In this document: positions 1 through 5,074 of the stretch, one piece after another
How positions within the stretch are numbered: position 1 is the stretch's first letter
Layout: each line of letters begins with the position of its first letter
Assembly: GCA_003154025.1 (NCBI GenBank)
Contig: PMCE01000278.1
Span: 16,584 to 21,657 of the forward strand
Direction: 5' to 3'
DNA length: 5,074 nt
Origin: Syntrophaceae bacterium
GTDB taxonomy: Bacteria > Desulfobacterota > SM23-61
The notes under the pieces: generated by a model
What the model was told of the DNA's origin: nothing
Seen by the model: only the letters and a program-made list of their open reading frames with translations
The model's database searches: none
Made by a program: the position numbers and the translations under genes

Positions 1-1044
1 TTTCGTGCCGGGGCGGAGATGACCGACATGGAGATGGTCCAATTCCATCCCACGGGGCTGATGGTGGTGGGGTCGAATACCTCGGGGACTCTTCTGGAGG
101 AAGGTCTGCGGGGAGCCGGCGCGCACCTTTTAAACGCCCAGGGAGAGCGATTCATGGAACGCTATGCCCCGGACGTTAAAGAGCGGGCCACCCGGGACGT
201 AGTCTCCCGGTCCAGTTACATGGAGATCATGGCTGGAAGGGGAACACCCAACGGGGGGGTCTACATCGATGCCTCGGTCATGGGGCCGGAGTTTGTGGAG
301 AAGAATTTCCCGGGGATGGTGGAGCGCTGCCGGGATTACGGATTCGACCTGGCCCATACCCGGGTGGAGATTTCTCCCACCGCCCATTTCTTCATGGGCG
401 GCGTCCGGATCGACCCGGCCTGCCATACCGACCTCGAAGGCCTGTATGCCGCCGGAGAAGACGCCGGCGGAGTGCATGGAGCGAACCGCCTGGGGGGAAA
501 CGGGATTGCCGATTCCACGGTCTTCGGCGGACTGGCCGGGGATTCCATGTCCAACGATGTGGTGGGAAGGGAACTTTTCCCTTACGATGAGAACCAGATA
601 GCGGAGATCATCAAGAAAGTGGAAGCCCCGCTGGGACGGGAAGGAATTGACCTTTACCCCTTGCGGGACCAGATGCGGGTGAGCAACTGGGAAAAGCTGG
701 GGATTATCCGGGAAGAGAAGGGGTTGCAGGAGGGTCTAAAAGCGATCCGGGAGCTGAAGGAGAAGATCAACCAGGTGGCCATTTCCGAGGGCCGTTCCTA
801 CAACATTCTCTGGAACGACTGGCTGAACATGCGCAACCTCCTGGATGTTTCCGAGATCGTGGGGATTTCGGCGTTGGAACGGAGGGAATCCCGGGGGGCC
901 CACTACCGAAGTGATTTTCCCAAAAAGAACAACCGGGAGTACCTGAAAAATTTCTTTATCAAGTTCCGGGATGGGGAACCCAAGGTCTACGAACGCCCCA
1001 CGGCGATGAACCGGCTGAAGCCGGAAGAAATAAAATTTGAATAG
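1..1044 (+). CDS. sdhA: Succinate dehydrogenase/fumarate reductase flavoprotein subunit, C-terminal part (5' truncated by window edge)
   Basis: This is the flavoprotein of complex II, which interconverts succinate and fumarate at FAD on the cytoplasmic side of the membrane. The frame is open from base 1, so the gene starts upstream. The 347 residues seen are about 60% of a usual SdhA (roughly 570-600), and the N-terminal FAD-binding fold with its covalent-FAD histidine lies outside. Conserved active-site motifs are visible: QFHPTG (His codon 46-48), LLEEGLRGAG, RDVVSRS (catalytic-type Arg codon 208-210), PTAHFFMGG (His codon 385-387) and HGANRLGGN (Arg codon 487-489). A helical C-terminal domain follows, ending in TAG. 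The active-site set looks complete for the part seen. Sequence alone does not separate SdhA from FrdA. PTAH matches E. coli FrdA, whereas E. coli SdhA has PTCH. An 86-base repeat-filled spacer separates it from the anchor gene. Confidence 0.95.
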   Translation, partial: FRAGAEMTDMEMVQFHPTGLMVVGSNTSGTLLEEGLRGAGAHLLNAQGERFMERYAPDVKERATRDVVSRSSYMEIMAGRGTPNGGVYIDASVMGPEFVEKNFPGMVERCRDYGFDLAHTRVEISPTAHFFMGGVRIDPACHTDLEGLYAAGEDAGGVHGANRLGGNGIADSTVFGGLAGDSMSNDVVGRELFPYDENQIAEIIKKVEAPLGREGIDLYPLRDQMRVSNWEKLGIIREEKGLQEGLKAIRELKEKINQVAISEGRSYNILWNDWLNMRNLLDVSEIVGISALERRESRGAHYRSDFPKKNNREYLKNFFIKFRDGEPKVYERPTAMNRLKPEEIKFE

Positions 1045-1049
1045 CGGAT

Positions 1050-1114
1050 AGCTCAAAGCTCATAGCTGCTAGCAATTTCTTTCCTTTGAGCTATGAGCTA
1101 AATTGCTATGAGCT
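1050..1114. repeat. Imperfect inverted repeat of AGCTCAT-type heptads in the sdhA-anchor spacer
   Basis: Six bases after the sdhA stop, a run of 7-base units begins: AGCTCAA, AGCTCAT, AGCTGCT, AGCAATT (1050-1077). The reverse-complement type follows: TTGAGCT, ATGAGCT, AAATTGCT, ATGAGCT (1086-1114). AGCAATTT (1071-1078) pairs perfectly with AAATTGCT (1100-1107). AGCTCAT (1057-1063) pairs with ATGAGCT (1108-1114), leaving one heptad (1064-1070) as a bulge. An RNA copy would fold into a hairpin just upstream of the anchor gene's ribosome binding site. No T-run follows the right arm, so it does not look like an intrinsic terminator. Confidence 0.85.
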
Positions 1115-1117
1115 AAT

Positions 1118-1124
1118 AAGGGAG
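1118..1124 (+). promoter_or_regulatory. Ribosome binding site of the membrane anchor gene
   Basis: AAGGGAG lies six bases before the ATG at 1131. It selects this ATG over the in-frame TTG at 1086, whose extra 15 codons would be encoded by the arm of the inverted repeat. Confidence 0.8.
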
Positions 1125-1130
1125 TTTCGT

Positions 1131-1466
1131 ATGGCCAATACCAGTGACCTGATTTTAAAGAGAGATACGACCGACACCAGGGTCTGGCGCAGCACCCTGC
1201 CCGGGATGTGGGCCTGGTTGCTCCAGAGGGTGTCGGCCGCACTGATTCTCCTCTTTCTGGTCCTGCATTTTTTTCTGCCTTACCGCCGGCCTCTCCAGTT
1301 CTTGCTTCTCCTGGTCGTGGCCCTGCACGCGTCCCTGGGAATCCGGGTCTTCCTGATCGACCTGGGGGCTGAGGTGAAAACCCAGAAGGCGCTCTTCATC
1401 GCCTTCTTGCTCCTGGCTGCCTTCGGGTTGTTCTTGTTGTGGAGTTATTTGCCCTTGGGGGGATAA
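1131..1466 (+). CDS. sdhD: Complex II membrane anchor, SdhD/SdhC-type haem b/quinone subunit
   Basis: This 111-residue protein has three predicted membrane helices (about 27-49, 55-76, 86-106), the usual size and shape of one complex II anchor subunit. The start of helix 1 reads W..LLQRVSA, resembling the QR(V/I)TA region of SdhD proteins, where Arg and Ser/Thr lie near the quinone site. Helix 2 carries H66-x3-G-x-R72-x4-D77, matching the HxxxGxR...D signature whose His ligates haem b. A second histidine, H46, sits at the end of helix 1. The protein would hold SdhA/SdhB on the inner membrane and pass electrons to or from quinone. The start is ATG 1131, with AAGGGAG six bases upstream. Family membership is firm, but the choice of D over C is a judgement. 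A partner anchor may lie upstream of the window, or this may be the only one. Confidence 0.83.
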   Translation: MANTSDLILKRDTTDTRVWRSTLPGMWAWLLQRVSAALILLFLVLHFFLPYRRPLQFLLLLVVALHASLGIRVFLIDLGAEVKTQKALFIAFLLLAAFGLFLLWSYLPLGG

Positions 1467-1469
1467 AAA

Positions 1470-1547
1470 CAGCGGTCAGCTATCAGCTTTCAGCGTTCGG
1501 CAAAGACCTTTTCCGTTTTAGCTGACAGCTGACCGCTGATAGCTGAA
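1470..1547. repeat. Long inverted repeat of AGCTGAN-type heptads in the anchor-sdhB spacer
   Basis: The left arm at 1470-1488 and the right arm at 1520-1538 are complementary at 18 of 19 positions, with a 31-base loop. Both arms are 7-base tandem units. On the right these are AGCTGAC, AGCTGAC, CGCTGAT, AGCTGAA (1520-1547). On the left they are their reverse complements AGCGGTC, AGCTATC, AGCTTTC, AGCGTTC (1471-1498). The hairpin starts four bases after the anchor stop codon and ends 19 bases before the sdhB ATG. It could protect the upstream transcript end or lower readthrough. The short TTCTTTT at 1551-1557 is too weak and too distant to make a convincing terminator. The organisation matches the 1050-1114 repeat but the unit sequence differs. 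Confidence 0.9.
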
Positions 1548-1566
1548 GGCTTCTTTTGGGTGCCCT

Positions 1567-2310
1567 ATGATCTACGCTTTCGACATCTTCCGTTTTGACC
1601 CCAAAAAGGATGAGAAACCTTACCGGCAGGAATTCCGGATCGACCTGGGGGACGCTGACAAGATGACGGTGCTGGATGCTCTCTTCAAAATCCAGCAGAC
1701 CATGGACAAGTCCCTCGCCTTCCGCTACTCCTGCCGTCTGGCCATGTGCGGCTCCTGCGCCCTGGTCATGAACGGGAAGGAGGGGCTGGCCTGCAAGACG
1801 CTGGTCAAAAACCTGGGCCCTGGACCCATTCTCCTGGAGCCCCTCCGCCATATCCCGGTGATCAAAGACTTGACCGTGGACCTTAAATTCCTGATCCGTA
1901 AACTGAAGCAGATGGAGCCTTACTTCCTGCCCAAAAGCCCGTCGCCGGAGCCGGCCCAGATTCGACCGGATTCTCGGGAACGGAAGACCATCGGTTTGAA
2001 CACCGAGTGCATCGCCTGCGGGTCCTGTGTCTCCTCCTGCACCATGATGTTCTGGAACCCGGAATACATCGGCCCCATGGGGCTGAACCGGGCCTTCTGC
2101 CTGATTGCCGACTCCCGGGACCTGACCGGCGAGCGCCTGGGGCGGATCGCGGGGGAAAACGGGGTCTACCGGTGCCACATGGAATTCAACTGTACCGATG
2201 TCTGCCCCAAACACCTCAGCCCGACCCGGGGGATTCATCACCTGAAACGGAGAATCTTCTGGCAAGGGATGAAGAACTTAAACCCGTTTCGAAGAGGCCA
2301 GAGCGAATGA
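1567..2310 (+). CDS. sdhB: Succinate dehydrogenase/fumarate reductase iron-sulfur subunit
   Basis: This 247-residue protein is full length for SdhB/FrdB. It carries electrons between FAD in SdhA and quinone at the anchor. The N-terminal ferredoxin-like domain holds a [2Fe-2S] set C56-x4-C61-x2-C64-x11-C76. The C-terminal domain has C148-x2-C151-x2-C154 plus C213 for [4Fe-4S], and C158, C203 and C209 for [3Fe-4S]. The spacing parallels E. coli SdhB closely. GPMGL, DSRD and CPKHLSPTR are further family motifs. Compared with E. coli SdhB, the residue after the first 3Fe-4S cysteine is Thr159 instead of Pro160, and Glu206 replaces Ile209; both are near the quinone pocket. Trp163 and His204 are kept. 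The ATG at 1567 has no good Shine-Dalgarno, only GGG at 1558-1560. The stop overlaps the next start as ATGA. Confidence 0.96.
   Translation: MIYAFDIFRFDPKKDEKPYRQEFRIDLGDADKMTVLDALFKIQQTMDKSLAFRYSCRLAMCGSCALVMNGKEGLACKTLVKNLGPGPILLEPLRHIPVIKDLTVDLKFLIRKLKQMEPYFLPKSPSPEPAQIRPDSRERKTIGLNTECIACGSCVSSCTMMFWNPEYIGPMGLNRAFCLIADSRDLTGERLGRIAGENGVYRCHMEFNCTDVCPKHLSPTRGIHHLKRRIFWQGMKNLNPFRRGQSE
2291..2297 (+). promoter_or_regulatory. Ribosome binding site of the gene overlapping the sdhB end
   Basis: GAAGAGG lies inside the end of sdhB, nine bases before the ATG at 2307. Together with the ATGA stop-start overlap (2307-2310), it supports translational coupling and fixes the start of the downstream gene. 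Confidence 0.6.
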
Positions 2311-5074
2311 GACTCCGGTGTAAGGTCCTTTTGGCGGCGGTGCTGGCGGCGACCTTGCTGGCACTCTCCTCCTCCGCTCCGGCGAAGACCGCCGGATATT
2401 GTCTGGAGTGCCATGCGGCAAGGTACCCGCAGGATTCAGGGATGCCCGGAGTAGGTCTGGACCGGAGCGTTTACCTGGCCAAACTGGAACCCTGTCCGGG
2501 GCTTCGCGCCCGGGCGGAGGATACGTACTTTACCGAGAGCCGGATGGTCAAGATCCGTGAAATGCTGCGAACGATGAACCGGGAGGGGTGGAACACGGAT
2601 TCGCTGGAGACGAGGGTGGGAAACACGGGGGAAGCCTTCTCCCAGTTGAAGAACAGAAATCTCCAGTCGGTTGAAGAATTCTCCGGCGAAGCTTCCTCTT
2701 TGCGGTCCGCTCTGCAAAAAGTATATGACCAGACCGTTCATGCCCGGGCGGAATCGGACCGGCGCTGGCTCATCGGGATCGGAGCCCTATGTTTCCTCGG
2801 TCTGTTCATCCTGCTGGGAGTTGGTTTCCAGAAGCTTTCCCGGATGGGAAAGATCGGACTCCTCCTCCTTTTGATGAACGGAACCCTCCTTCTCAGCGCC
2901 TGCTCCCCGGCCCCTTCGGAACCGGCCAAGAAGAGCGCGGCTCAGGAGTCGCTCGAACAGTCCCTTTCCGTGGCCACCCGGGCGGCGGGCAGGGTTGAAG
3001 AGGGATTCCATCAATCCATCCTGGTTGCCCAACTGGCCCGGGACTGGTCCCAGGTCGACCCTTCCGCGGCGGAAAAGGCTTTCCATCTGGCCTGGAAGAT
3101 GGCTATCGCCGGCACGGAAGAAAGCGTGAAGCTGCGGTCCTTCCAAGAAAGAATCTCCCGCTGGCCTGATCGGAGCGCAGCGGTTAAGGAAAAAGTGGAC
3201 TATGATACCGTCCTGGATTTGCGGGACGAATCGCGCAACGCGGATTCGCGCAGCTGGGGCCTGCGAGCCGTGGCCGAGGAATGGCTCCGCGCCAACGAAA
3301 AGAACGGACGCCAGGCGCTGGAATTTGCCACCCAGAAAGCCATGGAAATCAAAGACCCGGAAATTCGCGACCGGGACTTCATGTCCTTGGCCGAGGCCTG
3401 GAATCCGATCGATGAGAACCGCGGCTCGGAAGTCTCCCATTTCATCGCCGACCCATTTTGGAAATCCCTTTCCCTGACCCGGCTGGCTCTCTCCGGCCGC
3501 AGCCGGGATAAAGCAGGGAATCTTCTCCGGGAAGCCTGGAAAACCGCCCAGTCTGTTCAACCGGCTTACTCCCGGGCGCAGGTCCGGATGCGCATTGCCG
3601 CCACTGCGGCGAGAATTTTTCCGGGGGATAAAAAATACTGGGCGGAGCAGGCGATGGCCGATATCCTGAAGCTGGAAAACCCGAAGCTCAAGGAGGCGGC
3701 TCTCGGCGAGATGATTCTCCTCTGGGGCGCGGTGGACGGGGAAATGGCCGAAGGCTGGGCGGAAGGGATGGCGCCCGAACAGGCGGAGGCCCGGGCCTAT
3801 GCTTTTCTTTCTCTCTCACTCCGCCCCGGGATTTCCCCCGAAAAAACGAAAGCCTTGATGCAGAAAACCCTCGAAGCAGCGATGCGGATTCCGGACTCTT
3901 TCGAATCTCAAAAGATCATGAGCCTTATTGGAAAGGGGTTGGTCAAGGTTGACCCCCAGGCGGCCCTCCTCCTCCTTCCGCAGATTGCGGATCCCTTTTT
4001 CCGTTCGGAAATCCTGGAGCAGATGGCGGAACTATTTTCCTCGGCTAATCCGCGGAAGGCTCTTGAGCTGGCCGAAAAAATTCCCGTGGAGGCCTGGCGG
4101 GCTAGGGTGACCACCCGGATCATCGGCCAGGGGGCGGAGAAGGACCGGCAGAAGGTTCTATCCCTCTACCGGGAGACTCTCCAGGCCGCCCAGACCATCC
4201 CCGATCCCTACGCCCGGGCTTTGACTCTCCTCGAACTCGGGAAAGAGTGGGGCGGGCTGGAGAGGGGCAAAGAATCGGCGGTCTGGGAGATGGCCTTGAA
4301 AGCCGGTGAGGGAATTTCCAACCCCCCTGACCGGGCCGAAATATTGGAAATATTGGCCGCCGATTGGAAATCTTCCGATCCCGCCAGGGCGCAGGCGCTT
4401 GCAGGCCGGACCGAAGCATCGGTCATCGGGGTGAGGAAAACGCTGGCTGAGGTCCGCCTGTGGGCCAAAACGGACCCGGCCCGTGCGCAGCGATGGGCGG
4501 AGGCAATCCCCCCGTCCTTTCCCTACGAAAAAGGCCAAGCCCTTAAGGAAGTGGCGTCCAACTGGAAAAAATTCCAACCGAAGCCCGCTCTGTCGATGAT
4601 GGATAAAGCTCTACAGCAGGTTTTCTCCATGCCCGAAGGCGGGAAGAAAAGGAAGCTCCTGCGCGACCTGATTTCGGAGGCGGCTTCGCTGGACCCGGAC
4701 CTGACCCTTCGCTGGATCGGTCGAGTGCCCGAGTCTTCGTCGCGGGATTTGCTCTACAAAGAAGCGGGCAACTCCTGGGCGGGCGAAGAGCCGATGAAGG
4801 CGATGAAAGCAGCCGAAGAAATCTCCGAGAGTTCCCTGCGGCTTTCCCTGATTCAGAAAGCGGCTGAAAGCGCGGCCAAGAAACCCGCGCAGGGAAAGAC
4901 CGAGGAACCCCTCTATGCGGCTTTGGCCTCCTGGGGCAGGGGAAGGGAAGCGGCGAAGCGGGAGGAACGTCAGGCCGTTCCTTTCTACCAGAAAGCCCTG
5001 GAAGAAATCGAGAGATTGAAGGACCGGCGGGAGAAAGCCTATCTCCTCGGAGGATTGGCCGGGGACTGGGCCGG
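2307..5074 (+). CDS. Unrecognised envelope protein: signal peptide, CxxCH haem motif, TM helix, internal lipobox, long W/DP helical-repeat region (3' truncated)
   Basis: One frame runs without a stop from ATG 2307 to the window edge (at least 922 residues). In order: a Sec signal peptide (residues 1-26, R2/R4/K6, hydrophobic 7-20, AxA end at 24-26); a haem-c motif CLECH at 32-36 with another Cys at 63; a charged, probably helical segment at about 65-150; a membrane helix at 154-174; a short basic loop; a second hydrophobic segment at 180-199 ending in lipobox L196-S-A-C199; a Pro/Ala/Lys-rich linker; then about 690 residues of amphipathic helices. These helices repeat a pattern like LAxxWxxxDPxxAxxxA, with Trp at 247, 326, 365, 648, 687, 719, 753, 824 and 921. 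The bulk should be periplasmic or lipid-anchored. Start choice rests on the ATGA overlap with sdhB, the upstream GAAGAGG and the signal peptide. Codon use resembles the sdh genes. I recognise no family; the helical part could be TPR- or HEAT-like. A link to complex II is inferred from position only. Confidence 0.85.
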   Translation, partial: MRLRCKVLLAAVLAATLLALSSSAPAKTAGYCLECHAARYPQDSGMPGVGLDRSVYLAKLEPCPGLRARAEDTYFTESRMVKIREMLRTMNREGWNTDSLETRVGNTGEAFSQLKNRNLQSVEEFSGEASSLRSALQKVYDQTVHARAESDRRWLIGIGALCFLGLFILLGVGFQKLSRMGKIGLLLLLMNGTLLLSACSPAPSEPAKKSAAQESLEQSLSVATRAAGRVEEGFHQSILVAQLARDWSQVDPSAAEKAFHLAWKMAIAGTEESVKLRSFQERISRWPDRSAAVKEKVDYDTVLDLRDESRNADSRSWGLRAVAEEWLRANEKNGRQALEFATQKAMEIKDPEIRDRDFMSLAEAWNPIDENRGSEVSHFIADPFWKSLSLTRLALSGRSRDKAGNLLREAWKTAQSVQPAYSRAQVRMRIAATAARIFPGDKKYWAEQAMADILKLENPKLKEAALGEMILLWGAVDGEMAEGWAEGMAPEQAEARAYAFLSLSLRPGISPEKTKALMQKTLEAAMRIPDSFESQKIMSLIGKGLVKVDPQAALLLLPQIADPFFRSEILEQMAELFSSANPRKALELAEKIPVEAWRARVTTRIIGQGAEKDRQKVLSLYRETLQAAQTIPDPYARALTLLELGKEWGGLERGKESAVWEMALKAGEGISNPPDRAEILEILAADWKSSDPARAQALAGRTEASVIGVRKTLAEVRLWAKTDPARAQRWAEAIPPSFPYEKGQALKEVASNWKKFQPKPALSMMDKALQQVFSMPEGGKKRKLLRDLISEAASLDPDLTLRWIGRVPESSSRDLLYKEAGNSWAGEEPMKAMKAAEEISESSLRLSLIQKAAESAAKKPAQGKTEEPLYAALASWGRGREAAKREERQAVPFYQKALEEIERLKDRREKAYLLGGLAGDWA
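2400..2414 (+). other. CxxCH haem c attachment motif in the downstream gene
   Basis: The codons read C32-L-E-C35-H36, six residues after the predicted signal peptide cleavage site, so the motif would lie in the periplasm where the cytochrome c maturation machinery works. Only one such motif is present in the frame. M46 is a possible sixth ligand, which is a guess. A non-haem role for the two cysteines cannot be excluded. Confidence 0.65.
2844..2903 (+). other. Internal lipoprotein-type signal sequence with lipobox
   Basis: Residues 180-199 form a textbook lipoprotein signal: Met-Gly-Lys, a leucine-rich core, then L-S-A-C, followed by Ser-Pro-Ala-Pro. It sits inside a longer frame, directly after a membrane helix (154-174) and a basic loop (K176, R179, K182). 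This puts it in the right in-to-out orientation by the positive-inside rule. ATG 2844 could also be an internal start, but no strong ribosome binding site precedes it, only AGAAG at 2830-2834. Confidence 0.7.
3000..5074 (+). other. Alpha-helical repeat region with recurring W...DP units
   Basis: From about residue 232 to the window end, the protein repeats a unit of roughly 32-39 residues of the type L-A-x-x-W-x(3)-D-P-x-x-A followed by a helix and often I-P. Clear copies are at 243-258, 683-699, 716-735 and 792-808, with degenerate copies around 322-345, 361-375, 541-560, 574-593, 644-662, 749-765, 820-836 and 917-922. Conserved positions are Trp, Asp-Pro and small residues, as in helical solenoids that bind other proteins. 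The repeat is seen at protein level; the DNA copies are diverged. Confidence 0.6.

Noticed and set aside
1086..1130. In-frame TTG at 1086 as an earlier start for the membrane anchor.
   Set aside because: The added 15 residues would be encoded by the inverted-repeat arm, and no ribosome binding site precedes the TTG. AAGGGAG is correctly spaced for ATG 1131.
1470..1560. Intrinsic terminator after the anchor gene.
   Set aside because: The stem is long, but its right arm is followed by mixed sequence, with only a weak TTCTTTT at 1551-1557 more than ten bases later. The 31-base loop is also atypical.
1483..2265. 260-codon open frame on the minus strand opposite sdhB.
   Set aside because: It is antisense to a confidently identified sdhB, its product shows no recognisable motif, and part of it would be encoded by the spacer repeat. 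It is a shadow of GC-rich coding sequence.
3227..3248. Small hairpin-like sequence (CGAATCGCG and CGCGGATTCG).
   Set aside because: It is short, bulged, and inside coding sequence with no sign of selection at RNA level.
2787..3560. 257-codon open frame on the minus strand.
   Set aside because: It lies opposite the uninterrupted + strand frame that begins at the sdhB overlap and has a signal peptide, lipobox and repeats. The minus-strand product shows no comparable structure.
4338..4356. Direct repeat GAAATATTG twice.
   Set aside because: It encodes Glu-Ile-Leu-Glu-Ile-Leu inside a helix, and two copies of nine bases are expected by chance or local slippage.
4158..4577. Overlapping minus-strand frames of about 86-139 codons in the 3' part.
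   Set aside because: They are opposite the repeat region of the + strand gene and have no motifs; they are typical shadows in GC-rich DNA.

Overview
The window reads as part of a chromosomal operon from a GC-rich, Gram-negative bacterium. The evidence is a complex II (succinate dehydrogenase/fumarate reductase) operon, Sec and lipoprotein export signals, and a c-type haem motif. The heptad-repeat palindromes between the genes remind me of deltaproteobacterial (Desulfobacterota-type) and metagenome-derived genomes. That taxonomic guess is weak, because no rRNA or other marker gene is present.

Layout, all on the + strand: (1) 1-1044, the C-terminal part of the flavoprotein subunit SdhA/FrdA, cut by the left edge; (2) 1050-1114, a spacer filled by an imperfect inverted repeat built of AGCTCAT-like heptads; (3) 1131-1466, a 111-residue three-helix membrane anchor of the SdhD/SdhC type; (4) 1470-1547, a second spacer with a long inverted repeat built of AGCTGAN-like heptads; (5) 1567-2310, the iron-sulfur subunit SdhB with all ten or eleven expected cluster cysteines (2Fe-2S, 4Fe-4S, 3Fe-4S); (6) 2307 to the right edge, one uninterrupted frame of at least 922 codons that overlaps the sdhB stop by ATGA.

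The last gene is the unusual part. It encodes a Sec signal peptide, one CxxCH haem-c motif, a helical stretch and a transmembrane helix. It then has a second hydrophobic segment that looks exactly like a lipoprotein signal peptide ending in a lipobox (LSAC). After that comes a very long alpha-helical region with repeated W...DP units, still open at the window edge. I do not recognise it as a known family. The ATGA overlap argues that it is made together with SdhB. A periplasmic or envelope partner of complex II is a reasonable hypothesis, but only a hypothesis.

Genes 1, 3 and 5 would form the membrane-bound complex II at the cytoplasmic face. It oxidises succinate (or reduces fumarate) at FAD, passes electrons through three Fe-S clusters and exchanges them with quinone at the anchor. 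The order flavoprotein - anchor - iron-sulfur differs from the usual CDAB, CAB and ABCD arrangements. No tRNA, rRNA, CRISPR array, insertion sequence or convincing terminator was seen. No gene-free stretch exceeds 100 bases.
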